64,000 nucleotides of DNA from positions 1 through 64,000 of the forward strand of contig NZ_LS422992.1 of NCBI RefSeq assembly GCF_900411375.1, in the 5' to 3' direction. Within the stretch, counting starts at the first letter, position 1. Each line of letters opens with the position of its first letter. Of the stretch, positions 25,003 to 33,744 are shown in pieces. Made by a program: the position numbers and the translations under genes. A model generated the notes under the pieces. It saw nothing but the letters and a program-made list of their open reading frames with translations. It ran no database searches and was not told the origin of the DNA. This DNA comes from Lentilactobacillus raoultii (GTDB lineage Bacteria > Bacillota > Bacilli > Lactobacillales > Lactobacillaceae).

Positions 25003-26211
25003 ATGCAGTTAACGAGTGAGGATTCGATTGAAATCAGCACATTTCAGTGGCCGACAGGTTTTTATGCCGATGCCGGCCACGTTGGCCTAAAGAAAACGGA
25101 TGATGATCTTGGCTGGTTAGTTTCAAAAGTGCCTGCCGCAGCAGCGGGCGTTTACACGACTAATCAATTCCAAGCGGCTCCAACGGCACTGACCAAGGAA
25201 ACGATTAATCTGGCACATCAATTACAAGCGATCGTGATGAACAGCGGCAATGCTAATTCCTGTACCGGGGTTCAGGGCATCCATGATGCAGCTGCCATGC
25301 AACAGGCGACTGCTGAAAAGTTGGGCATTGCGCCAAATTTGGTTGGGGTCGCTTCGACTGGTGTCATTGGCGAACAGCTGCCGTTTAACCAAATTAATCA
25401 GGGAATTACGAAGCTGGGACTAACGAAAACAGCAAGTGTGACCAAAGCGGTATTAACCACTGACACTCACGCTAAGACGATTACCGTACAATGTCTGATT
25501 GATGATCAACCAGTCACTCTGACCGGTTTTTGCAAAGGCTCCGGGATGATTCATCCCAATATGGCGACTATGCTGGGCTTTGTCACGACTGATGCCAAGA
25601 TTGCGGGAGAACAGTTGCAAACGTTATTAAGTCAAACCGTTAACCAAACCTTTAACCAAATTACCGTTGATGGCGATACCTCAACCAACGATATGGTTGT
25701 CGTGATGGCAAATGGTCAGGCCGGCAATCAGGCGCTAACACCGACACACGAAGACTACCCAACTTTTGTTAAAGCCTTTAAATTAGTATTGAGTCATTTG
25801 GCTAAAGAGATTGCCGGTGACGGTGAAGGAGCCTCAAAATTAGTCGAGGTCAATGTGTCCGGTGGTTACAACGAGTTGGAAGCACAACAGGTGGCTAAGG
25901 CAATTGTCGGGTCCAACCTGGTTAAAGCGATGATTTTCGGCAATGATGCCAACTGGGGCAGGGTCATGCAGGCAATCGGTCAGACAACGGCGCATGTTGA
26001 TTTAAATGGGGTTAGCGTTTGGATTAACGGCATTCAGATGGTTAAAGACAGTTTGGCTGTGACTTATCATGAGGCAGCGGTTACCAAAACACTGGCTCAA
26101 AAAACAGTTACTATCGATGTCGATCTGAATGCTGGTAAATCAACCGGCACAGCCTGGGGGTGTGATTTGACCTATCAATACGTTCAAATTAACGCCTCAT
26201 ATCGAAGTTAG
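25003..26211 (+). CDS. argJ: Glutamate N-acetyltransferase / amino-acid acetyltransferase
   Basis: A 402-aa ornithine acetyltransferase. It recycles the acetyl group from N-acetylornithine to glutamate, so ornithine is released without a separate deacetylase. The self-cleavage site is the Thr about residue 189 in GMIHPNMATMLGF, dividing alpha and beta chains. ITVDGDTSTNDMVVVMANG and VGSNLVKAMIFGNDANWGR are family signatures. Whether it also makes acetylglutamate from acetyl-CoA cannot be read; no argA is in the window, which favours the bifunctional form. Confidence 0.95.
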   Translation: MQLTSEDSIEISTFQWPTGFYADAGHVGLKKTDDDLGWLVSKVPAAAAGVYTTNQFQAAPTALTKETINLAHQLQAIVMNSGNANSCTGVQGIHDAAAMQQATAEKLGIAPNLVGVASTGVIGEQLPFNQINQGITKLGLTKTASVTKAVLTTDTHAKTITVQCLIDDQPVTLTGFCKGSGMIHPNMATMLGFVTTDAKIAGEQLQTLLSQTVNQTFNQITVDGDTSTNDMVVVMANGQAGNQALTPTHEDYPTFVKAFKLVLSHLAKEIAGDGEGASKLVEVNVSGGYNELEAQQVAKAIVGSNLVKAMIFGNDANWGRVMQAIGQTTAHVDLNGVSVWINGIQMVKDSLAVTYHEAAVTKTLAQKTVTIDVDLNAGKSTGTAWGCDLTYQYVQINASYRS

Positions 26212-26222
26212 GAGGGATGAGT

Positions 26223-26972
26223 TTGAGTCAGACAATTGTTATTAAGATTGGTGGGCATGCTGCCACTGAGCTGTCACCGGCTTTTTTTAGCCAACTGCAC
26301 GTTTGGCACGCAGCTGGTAAGCAAATTTTAATTGTTCATGGCGGTGGTCCCCAGATCTCTTCCTGGAGTAAGAAACTGGGGTTGACGGTTAAAAAGATTA
26401 ACGGTATTCGGGTAACCGATCCGGAAACGTTAAAAGTGACGCAGGCAGTTTTGCTGGGACTGGTTCAGCCGATGTTATGCCAAAAGGTCACGGCGGCCGG
26501 CTTGTCTGCTTTGGGACTGAATGCGACCGGCCAACCAGTGATTTATGGCGACTATTTAAATCAAAAATTGTTTGGTGAGGTCGGCCAATTGACTAAGATC
26601 AATTGCGATTACATATCGGCGGTCCTTAAGCATCACATTGGGATTGTCGCTCCTTTAGCGGTTGATCCGGAAGGTCACGAATTAAACGTTAACGGTGACG
26701 TTGCGGCAGCCGGCATTGCCCGCCGATTGAACGCAGATGAATTTATTTTATTGACGGATGTTCCGGGAGTCATGGTGAAAGATCATGTGCTTTCACGGTT
26801 ATCGAAACAAAAAGCGGCTAAAATGTTTGAACGAAAATTAATTACCGAGGGCATGCAGCCAAAACTGCAGGCGGCCTTTGATGCCCTTCAAAACGGTGTT
26901 AAAAGGGTCACGATTACGAATGAATTGCAAAACGCCGGAACAAAGCTGTTTAATCAGCAATTGGTCGGTTAG
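26223..26972 (+). CDS. argB: Acetylglutamate kinase
   Basis: A 249-aa amino-acid kinase that phosphorylates N-acetylglutamate. Motifs: VIKIGGHAA at residues 5-13, VHGGGPQIS near 37-45, LNVNGDVAAAGIA near 158-170, and the nucleotide-site EFILLTDVPGVM near 176-187. GGAGGG at 26211-26216 lies directly before an ATG (26217), too close, but 6 nt before TTG 26223, which is therefore chosen. It has 11 nt to argJ, so it is co-transcribed. Confidence 0.93.
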   Translation: MSQTIVIKIGGHAATELSPAFFSQLHVWHAAGKQILIVHGGGPQISSWSKKLGLTVKKINGIRVTDPETLKVTQAVLLGLVQPMLCQKVTAAGLSALGLNATGQPVIYGDYLNQKLFGEVGQLTKINCDYISAVLKHHIGIVAPLAVDPEGHELNVNGDVAAAGIARRLNADEFILLTDVPGVMVKDHVLSRLSKQKAAKMFERKLITEGMQPKLQAAFDALQNGVKRVTITNELQNAGTKLFNQQLVG

Positions 26973-26988
26973 AAAGGATAAATGAATA

Positions 26989-28161
26989 ATGACAACAATG
27001 ACGCATATATTTCCAACTTATCAACAATTTCCCATGGAACTGGTTTCCGGGCACGATTGGTACTTAGTTGATCAAGCTGGCCATGACTATTTGGATTTTA
27101 CCAGTGGCATCGGTGTTTGCAGCTTTGGCTACAGCAATGATCAGATTCAAACCAATGTGGTGGCACAGCTTGGCAAAGTTTGGCATACATCAAACCTTTA
27201 TCCAAGCCAGCTTCAGGATCAAGTAGCTGACTTATTGGCACCTCAAGGGATGTTGGCGTTTTTCTGTAATTCAGGAACCGAAGCCAATGAAGCCGCGTTC
27301 AAACTGGCACGTAAATACACCGGTAAAGCTAAAATCCTGGCCTTTAAAAATGGCTTTCATGGGCGGACATTTGGCTCGATGTCGTTGACTGGGAATCCAG
27401 CCATTCAAACCGGGTTTACGCCGCTAGTGCCGGGTGTCGAGTTTGCGCCCTATAATGAAACGGCTGCATTGGATCAGATTAATGATGAATTGGCGGCCGT
27501 TATTCTTGAAGTGATCCAAGGAGAAGGCGGCGTTATTCCTGCTGATGTCGACTGGCTTCAAGCGGTTGCCAAAAAGTGTCACGACCAAGGTGTTCTGTTG
27601 ATCATTGATGAGGTTCAGACCGGCATTGGCCGAACCGGAACTAAATTTGCCTATCAGCAATTCAATGTTGAACCCGATATCATCACGTGTGCCAAAGCAC
27701 TTGGCAATGGGTTGCCGATTGGTGCAATGCTGGGCAAAAAGGAATTGGCAGTTGCTTTTGGCCCCGGTTCACACGGCACAACTTTTGGTGGCAATAAAAT
27801 TGCGCTGGCGGCTGCTAAGGGCGTTCTGCAACAGTTGACACCGGCATTTTTAAAAACGGTGCAGGCTAAGAGTCACACGCTATTGGCAGCGTTAAATAAA
27901 CAGGTAGCCGATTTGCCAATTGTTACCCAAATTACCGGTTTAGGATTCATGATTGGGATTCATTTAACACCAAGTGTGAAAGTCGCCCATGTCATTGCAC
28001 ATTTGCAGCAGCAGAGATTGCTGACCCTATCGGCAGAACACAACACGTTGCGGTTATTACCGCCTCTGGTGATGAGTGAGTCGGACTTATTAGCCGGGGT
28101 TCAGTTGATTCAAACAGAATTGCAGCAGCAAGCCGCCTCAGTTGACTCATTAGTTAACTAA
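26989..28161 (+). CDS. argD: Acetylornithine aminotransferase
   Basis: A 390-aa class III PLP aminotransferase converting N-acetylglutamate semialdehyde to N-acetylornithine. Motifs: FTSGIGVCSFGYS, FFCNSGTEANEAAFKLARKYTG near 90-111, FHGRTFGSMSLTG, the Asp of LLIIDEVQTGIGRTG near 203-217, and the PLP Lys about 236 in TCAKALGNGLPIG. AAAGGA precedes ATG 26989. It is the last gene of argCJBD. No argF, argG or argH follows, so later steps must be elsewhere. Confidence 0.94.
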   Translation: MTTMTHIFPTYQQFPMELVSGHDWYLVDQAGHDYLDFTSGIGVCSFGYSNDQIQTNVVAQLGKVWHTSNLYPSQLQDQVADLLAPQGMLAFFCNSGTEANEAAFKLARKYTGKAKILAFKNGFHGRTFGSMSLTGNPAIQTGFTPLVPGVEFAPYNETAALDQINDELAAVILEVIQGEGGVIPADVDWLQAVAKKCHDQGVLLIIDEVQTGIGRTGTKFAYQQFNVEPDIITCAKALGNGLPIGAMLGKKELAVAFGPGSHGTTFGGNKIALAAAKGVLQQLTPAFLKTVQAKSHTLLAALNKQVADLPIVTQITGLGFMIGIHLTPSVKVAHVIAHLQQQRLLTLSAEHNTLRLLPPLVMSESDLLAGVQLIQTELQQQAASVDSLVN

Positions 28162-28184
28162 GTTTGCTTAACAACAATTAATAA

Positions 28185-28230
28185 CAAAAAACGGTGCTTC
28201 AGTGATTGGCTGAGAGCATCGTTTTTTAAT
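28185..28230 (+). terminator. Terminator of the arg operon
   Basis: A hairpin around ACGGTGCTTCAG and CTGAGAGCATCGT is followed by a T tract at 28221-28226. The A tract on the left may let it also serve the minus-strand gene. Confidence 0.8.
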
Positions 28231-28239
28231 TTTATGAAG

Positions 28240-28569
28240 TTAGTCGGTGTATTTAACAGCAGTGCCATAGGCGGCGACTGATTGCATGTCTGCGCCAATT
28301 GAACCGGAGTCAAATCGCATCATAACAACAGCGTCCGCACCGAGTTTTTGAGCGTTTTCGCGTAATCTTTGAACGGAGACTTCGCGGGCTTCATCCAACA
28401 TTTTGGTGTAGTCTTTGATTTCACCGCCGACGATATTTTTCAGACTGGCACCAATATTTCGCACAACGTTTTTCGATTGGGTTGTCAGACCGAAAACTTC
28501 GCCGATGACTTCGTATTCTTTTCCGGGGATGTGTTCAGTGGTGGTGATGATAAAATTTTTGTCACTCAT
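28240..28569 (-). CDS. UPF0145/YbjQ-like heavy-metal-binding-domain protein
   Basis: A 109-aa cytoplasmic protein of the YbjQ (DUF74) family. It carries [21 protein letters not shown] at the N-terminus, the central [24 protein letters not shown], and [15 protein letters not shown] near 77-91, all family signatures. These proteins form pentameric rings; their function is not known. GGAGG precedes ATG 28569. Upstream (28590-28618) lies a motif nearly identical to one before the NADH oxidase gene. Confidence 0.88.
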   Translation of the reverse strand: MSDKNFIITTTEHIPGKEYEVIGEVFGLTTQSKNVVRNIGASLKNIVGGEIKDYTKMLDEAREVSVQRLRENAQKLGADAVVMMRFDSGSIGADMQSVAAYGTAVKYTD

Positions 28570-28659
28570 AGTAGGGCGCCTCCAAGTTAGTCTTTGAAAA
28601 TGATCTCAACCGATCATCCTAATGCCATTATACTGTGTTTGGCGTTTTGGATGGGCAGA

Positions 28660-30036
28660 TTAATTCAAAGGGGTGCTGGATTTTAGAATTTCGGCCGGCC
28701 ATAACATTAATTGATAGCCATAGCCTTGCTGATCGAAGGTTAAACTTTCGCATTCCCGTTTGGAAGTAAAGGCCATGTAATGCATATCGTTGGGAGTAAA
28801 ACTGCCGTCGCGGACTGCCTGAGTGGGAATCGAAGTTAAAATATCATCCGTCACGTAATAGAGCCGGTCGTTGGCGGGATTGTAGCTGACGCCCTGGTTA
28901 GGTGAGCCGCCACGGTTCTTAAAGTAAGTGGGGGCTGCCTGAAATTGAACATCGTGTTGATCCATGCGACCGTAGAAGAACATGTAACCAAGACCGTTTT
29001 TTCGACCCCAGTAGGCATTGCCCTGTTTATCAAAGGTCAGTGTGTGTAGCTGGAGATTGCCTGAATCACCATGATACATTTTAAAGTTATATTGGCGCAA
29101 CGGTTTTAGCGTGTCGGTTGTCATTTCCAAAACATTGTTGGATTGATCCCGGTTCTTTAAATCGGTCAGGGTATTATCTTCAACGATGTAAAGGTGTTTG
29201 TTTTGGGGATTAAATGACAGTGTTTGGCCGTGGCCGATATCAACCTGAGGACTTAGCTGAGCAGCTTGCGCAACTGCGGCGTATTTAAACAGGTCGGGAT
29301 TCTGTTGTTTAATTTGTTTAATTTGGGCTTGGTCATGACCAATTTGGGTTTCAAGAGCCGACAACTTCGTTCGCGTGCCTTTGGTCTTATTAGTTTTAGA
29401 TTGCAGCTGGTTAACTTGGGCTGTGGCTTGCTTCAAATCCTTTTGAGGAGCTTTTAGTTGTTCATAAGCATCTTCATATTGCTGATTATGGGTGACGCCT
29501 TCATCCGTGTAAGGATTAAAGTAATTAAACGCGTTCCAAACAATCATGGGATCGGAACCAGCCCCTAATTTGTTCAGTTCTGCCAAATTATATTTTACGA
29601 TGACGCCCAAATTGGTATCACTACCGTTGGATTCAATAAAATAAATATTACCGGAATCGTCTAAAGTCACACTCTGGAAATTGCCATGTTGATAATTGGT
29701 CACGTTAAAGCCGTCGGGTAAGTATAACTTGGTCTGCAGCGAGGTTTGTTGGGTGCTATCCGGGGTAGTGTTGTAGGATTCGACTGTTCCCGGGTGATCG
29801 GCATCGATTGTTCGTTCGTTATACTTTCGATCCATGTTGCCCTTAGGCGTCTGATTGTCAACTACATTCAGTTCCTTTTGAGTGTAGTCTTTTAAGACGT
29901 TTCCCGCGTTAACTTGGGGAATTTGATTCGCCGGATCGGGTGCATCGAGAACATCGGCTGAGATCGACTGGGTAAAAAAGATCAGACTGATAAATGAAGC
30001 AAGTAGGAGTATGGTTGACTTCAAATGAGTTTTCAT
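28660..30036 (-). CDS. Secreted protein, beta-propeller-like with helical insertion
   Basis: A 458-aa protein with a signal peptide (MKTHLKSTILLLASFISLIFF, cleavage near SADV). From about residue 115 it has spaced repeats of the form VTLDDSGNIYFIES, LSFNPQNKHLYIVED, LTFDKQGNAYWGRK, VSYNPANDRLYYVTD and LTFDQQGYGYQLM, resembling blades of an NHL/YncE-type propeller. Residues about 186-250 form a long Gln/Lys-rich helical or coiled-coil insertion. No wall anchor is seen. The family is not recognised with certainty. It is 35 nt downstream of another secreted gene, so the two form an operon. Confidence 0.7.
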   Translation of the reverse strand: MKTHLKSTILLLASFISLIFFTQSISADVLDAPDPANQIPQVNAGNVLKDYTQKELNVVDNQTPKGNMDRKYNERTIDADHPGTVESYNTTPDSTQQTSLQTKLYLPDGFNVTNYQHGNFQSVTLDDSGNIYFIESNGSDTNLGVIVKYNLAELNKLGAGSDPMIVWNAFNYFNPYTDEGVTHNQQYEDAYEQLKAPQKDLKQATAQVNQLQSKTNKTKGTRTKLSALETQIGHDQAQIKQIKQQNPDLFKYAAVAQAAQLSPQVDIGHGQTLSFNPQNKHLYIVEDNTLTDLKNRDQSNNVLEMTTDTLKPLRQYNFKMYHGDSGNLQLHTLTFDKQGNAYWGRKNGLGYMFFYGRMDQHDVQFQAAPTYFKNRGGSPNQGVSYNPANDRLYYVTDDILTSIPTQAVRDGSFTPNDMHYMAFTSKRECESLTFDQQGYGYQLMLWPAEILKSSTPLN

Positions 30037-30071
30037 TAATGATTCATCCCTTCAATATGACACATCTTAAC

Positions 30072-31709
30072 TTACTGATTAGTGGTTGTTTGATGGTTAC
30101 CATCAGTTGCCGTGACGTCAAGGTTGACCGCTTGACCAAATTTGGCCGCACCAAGCGTCGTGATTGCTGAATCGTTTAAGCTGTGGTTGGCTAATTCATA
30201 GCCGGTTCCGTCCAGCGCTGCGTTTGCTTGACCAGTAATCGCCGTCTTATCTTCAGCTTTGAGTGACCACTGATCACCGGATTGAATACCTAAATCTGAA
30301 CCCTTTGGTGCCGGGTCATCGCTATCAGTATTAGTGTAGTCAATCGAGGTCACCGTTTTTTTAGTAGCTGGATCAACAAAGTTAATTCTGACGGCATTGT
30401 TGGCGATCGTGTCAGTTTTGGTAGTTGTTTTTAGATAAACGCGACTGCCAAAAGTTGTCGCTGCCAACTGGTTGATTTGCGATGGTGAAAGGGACTTTAA
30501 AGAATAACCACTTGATTTTAGCGCGGTTTTAGCGTTATCAAGAATGGCACTCTGATCATCAGCGGAGAGTTGAGAATCTGATCCGAGAGCTTGACCCGTA
30601 GCCGCACCGGCTTTAGTGTAATTAAAACTCCCAATAACAGCATCAGCTGGATTAACGATATTAATTTGGATGGCGTTGTTTGGAACCGGATCCGCCGGTT
30701 GGACGGTCAATGACGTTTTACCACCAAAGGTTGCTTCAGCTAAATAGCCGGTTTGGCTGGTCGAAAGGGCCTCCAAAGAATAGTTGGTATCTTTTAGGGC
30801 ATCACGGACCGCATCTTGAATCTTCTGCTGGTCAGAAGCCCCTAATAACCAGACGAGGGTCCCGTCGTTTGAATAGGAACTGCCAAGTGTTTGGCCGGCT
30901 TTGACGCCATCTTTTTGATAATCGATGGTCTTGACCAACTGACCGCTACTGTTAACCAGATCGATTCGGACGGCAGTACTCGAAATGGGTGATTCAGCTT
31001 GGGATAAGCCTTTATAAAGGATCCACCCGTTAATTTTGCTGGCACTGGGATCGGTACTAGTGACGTGCACCCAAGTATCACCCTCACGAGTTCTTGTGCC
31101 CATTTGATCGACCTTAAGCGGTGTTTGACGGTAGGCAACGGCATCGCCAACGGTTTGTTCGGCACCGTCAACCGTATTCATTGGAGCCGTATATGTAACA
31201 CTTTTACCATCGTTACTTAAACCCGGTGCTGCGATGTTGAATGTGTATTTAGTCAGGTTACTTGGTAACGGGATAGTTTTAAAGGTTTTGAAGGGTTCAA
31301 GACCACCGGCAAACTTGCCAGCGTGATGACCTCCGTATATCCAACCGCGATACTGACCGCTAAAAGAAGCGATCTTGTAATAAACTTGATTGTGGTTGGT
31401 AGTTACCTGACGATAGGCGACAAAGTTATCAGCTGAAGAATCTGATTTAGCGAGTGCTTTTAGCGCCACTTTACTGACGACCTCTTGCGCCCCTTTTTTA
31501 AAAGCCGGTTTTGTGTAGAGAGGAACCGTCCCGGTGAAAGTAACATTGCGCTTTTGCGGCTGACTGGTTAATTTTTGATCACTTTTAATCTGTTGATCAG
31601 CGTGCGCAGAGGTAGCTTGGGAAGTGGTGAGCAGATAACTGCCGGAAAAAAGCCCCACGGTTATCAAACTGAGAATGAGCGGGGAATGCCATTTAAATTT
31701 AGTTAACAT
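30072..31709 (-). CDS. Secreted protein with three ~95-aa C-terminal repeats
   Basis: A 545-aa exported protein with a signal peptide (hydrophobic LILSLITVGLFSGSYLL, cleavage near AHA-DQ). The region 50-230 holds two segments resembling GW/SH3-like modules (VPLYTKPAFKKG..YYKIASFSGQYRGWIYGG and PLKVDQMGTR..TWVHVTSTD..INGWILYKG). Three repeats follow at about 246-345, 346-438 and 439-532, each starting AVRI(D/N)xVxxxx and ending (A/T)TFGxxxxL. These may be MucBP-like or another extracellular fold; unsure. GGAGG precedes ATG 31709. It heads an operon with the propeller-like protein and is probably wall-associated. Confidence 0.7.
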   Translation of the reverse strand: MLTKFKWHSPLILSLITVGLFSGSYLLTTSQATSAHADQQIKSDQKLTSQPQKRNVTFTGTVPLYTKPAFKKGAQEVVSKVALKALAKSDSSADNFVAYRQVTTNHNQVYYKIASFSGQYRGWIYGGHHAGKFAGGLEPFKTFKTIPLPSNLTKYTFNIAAPGLSNDGKSVTYTAPMNTVDGAEQTVGDAVAYRQTPLKVDQMGTRTREGDTWVHVTSTDPSASKINGWILYKGLSQAESPISSTAVRIDLVNSSGQLVKTIDYQKDGVKAGQTLGSSYSNDGTLVWLLGASDQQKIQDAVRDALKDTNYSLEALSTSQTGYLAEATFGGKTSLTVQPADPVPNNAIQINIVNPADAVIGSFNYTKAGAATGQALGSDSQLSADDQSAILDNAKTALKSSGYSLKSLSPSQINQLAATTFGSRVYLKTTTKTDTIANNAVRINFVDPATKKTVTSIDYTNTDSDDPAPKGSDLGIQSGDQWSLKAEDKTAITGQANAALDGTGYELANHSLNDSAITTLGAAKFGQAVNLDVTATDGNHQTTTNQ

Positions 31710-31834
31710 ACATAAACCTCCAAATAATTTCTATTACTACTAAACACATTTTGATCATACCGTGAAATTGGCTGAAATTATCGAAATTGACGAAACTTTT
31801 ACAGGGCATTTACTGAGATTTTACAAAAAATAAA

Positions 31835-31857
31835 CCGCTTCTCTAACTGAGAAGCGG
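31835..31857 (-). terminator. Terminator after the NADH oxidase gene
   Basis: CCGCTTCTC-TAACT-GAGAAGCGG is a perfect 9-bp hairpin; on the minus strand it is followed by TTTATTTTTTG. The 31710-32028 gap otherwise shows only A/T-rich sequence, including a palindromic TATATTATAATATA near 31916-31930. Confidence 0.8.
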
Positions 31858-32028
31858 CAAGTGCACTTGTGAGACGCCTCAATGTGGTTTAGAAGATCGT
31901 CATCACTATGCAAGTTATATTATAATATAGTGGTTTGAATTTGACAAAGAAAGTAGTAGGGGACAGTTAAATTTTTGACCACGTCGAACTCGGAAAATCA
32001 CTAGTTTTTGAGGAAGCCATCAGTTGAT

Positions 32029-33390
32029 TTAGGCTTGGACGGGGGGTTCTTTAGTTGCAGCAAGTTGCTTCTGGGCAGCCTGGCCGAGCAGGTTTAAGTA
32101 ATTAAATGGCCGGTCAAACTGTGGCTGAAATAACATGTCCACCATGGCCAAGTCGTCAATGGTGTTTTGATTCTGAATGCAGACGGAAAGAACGTTGGCC
32201 GATTGAGAAACATCATGGGAACTCATTAAGGCGCCACCCAAGATTTGCCGATTTTCCGGATTGTAAACCAAGCTCATCAGGACCGGTTCCGTGGTTGGCA
32301 TGAATTCTGGTCGATAATTATCCGTCATCGTCACCGCTTGGGCATTGATCCCCTGTTGTTTGGCCGCTGCCATGGTTAAACCGGTTGAGACAATGGTTCG
32401 ATTGTAAAGCTTCAAGCCTGAAGAAGATTGGGTCCCCATGTATTTGACTGTTGGGTTCTCAATGTTTTTACCAACTAGGATTCCCTGACGGACGGCGTTG
32501 GTTGCCAGTGGAATATAAGCTAATTTATGAGTCGGATTATAGTGGACAGCAACACTATCACCGGCTGCGTAAATGTTGGGGTCGGAAGTTTGCATATACT
32601 CGTTGGTTATTAGAGCACCATTTTCGAGCATGTCCAATTTACCCTTGAACAGCGTCGTGTTTGGCTTAAAGCCGACACACATAATGACCAGGTCAGTTTC
32701 ATAATGGCCTTTAGTGGTTGTGATAGTCACAGTATCTTTGCCGGAAATCTTGGTTACCTGCTGATTCAAAGCCAAGGTAACGCCGTGAGCTTGATAATCG
32801 TGTTCAACGGTATCGGTAAATTTGCGGTCAAAGTATTTGCTCATTACTCGCTCAGCGCCGTCAATTAACGTGACATCATGGCCGGTCAGGCTGTAAGCCT
32901 CGGCTAACTCAGCTCCAATATAGCCGGCACCGACAACGGTAATTCGCTTTTTAGCAGGTGCCGTCTGGAAAAGTTCCTGAGCATGGTTCCAGTTTTTGCA
33001 AAGATAGACGTTCGGATTATCAATCCCATCAATTGGTGGAATAATTGGCCAAGAACCGGTCGTAGCCACCAATTTATCGTAAGTATCTGTAAATTGTTTG
33101 TTTTGCGACAAATCGGTTACTGTGAGGGTCTTATTTGTCGGATCAACATTGATCACGTCATGATTCATTCTAACGTCGGCGCCCAACTGTTTAAGTTCTT
33201 CCGGATTGGAATAGAATAGGCCTTGCGGGTCCTTAACCTGCTGACCAAGATATAGTGCAATTCCGCACGAAAGAAAGGAAATATTATCATTTTTTTCATA
33301 AACGGTAACTTGAGCGTCAGGGTGTTCTGATAGAATAGTCTTCACAGCGAAGGTCCCAGCGTGGGTACAACCGATAACAGCAATTTTCAT
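32029..33390 (-). CDS. nox: FAD-dependent NADH oxidase (Nox, water-forming type)
   Basis: A 453-aa flavoprotein of the Nox/NADH peroxidase/CoA-disulfide reductase group. It begins with an FAD-binding strand (MKIAVIGCTHAGTFAV), has the redox-active Cys at residue 42 in ISFLSCGIALYLG, the NADH-binding GAGYIGAELAEAYSLTG near 155-171, and the second FAD motif IYAAGDSVAV near 270-279. It regenerates NAD+ by reducing oxygen, in this group usually to water. A consensus cre site lies upstream at 33457-33471. It is a single-gene unit. Confidence 0.9.
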   Translation of the reverse strand: MKIAVIGCTHAGTFAVKTILSEHPDAQVTVYEKNDNISFLSCGIALYLGQQVKDPQGLFYSNPEELKQLGADVRMNHDVINVDPTNKTLTVTDLSQNKQFTDTYDKLVATTGSWPIIPPIDGIDNPNVYLCKNWNHAQELFQTAPAKKRITVVGAGYIGAELAEAYSLTGHDVTLIDGAERVMSKYFDRKFTDTVEHDYQAHGVTLALNQQVTKISGKDTVTITTTKGHYETDLVIMCVGFKPNTTLFKGKLDMLENGALITNEYMQTSDPNIYAAGDSVAVHYNPTHKLAYIPLATNAVRQGILVGKNIENPTVKYMGTQSSSGLKLYNRTIVSTGLTMAAAKQQGINAQAVTMTDNYRPEFMPTTEPVLMSLVYNPENRQILGGALMSSHDVSQSANVLSVCIQNQNTIDDLAMVDMLFQPQFDRPFNYLNLLGQAAQKQLAATKEPPVQA

Positions 33391-33456
33391 TAAAAGATCT
33401 CCTTTGACAAATAAAATAATTCACAAACTAATTTGATGCCCTTATTTTTGCAGACT

Positions 33457-33472
33457 TTGAAAACGATGTCAA
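33457..33472 (-). promoter_or_regulatory. cre site (CcpA) upstream of nox
   Basis: TTGAAAACGATGTCA matches every fixed position of the CcpA consensus WTGNAANCGNWNNCA. On the minus strand it overlaps a TTGACA (33472-33467) that could be the nox -35 box, so repression by sugar is likely. The -10 is not clear. Confidence 0.65.
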
Positions 33473-33660
33473 CCGATTATTTACGATGAAATTAAATTTT
33501 GCACACTTTAAAATTGGTTAACCCTTGATTGCCAAGCGATTCGCTGATTCAATAAAATATTATTTATTTTGATAAATATCATTCCTGATTATTATAAAAA
33601 TATATAATGAGCGATTAAAATCAGGACATTTGTTGAAAAAATTGATTTATCACACTGCAA

Positions 33661-33689
33661 CATGATTTTTTCATTGTGACGTGTATAAT
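33661..33689 (+). promoter_or_regulatory. Promoter of the RluA-type gene
   Basis: A TATAAT at 33684-33689 lies 55 bp before the start codon; the -35 region (CATGAT) is weak. The 33391-33744 gap is very A/T-rich and otherwise holds the nox control region. Confidence 0.5.
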
Positions 33690-33744
33690 TTTTGTGAGAG
33701 CAGGTTACTATTCATGTAAGATCTAAAGAGAAAAGAGGATTGCT

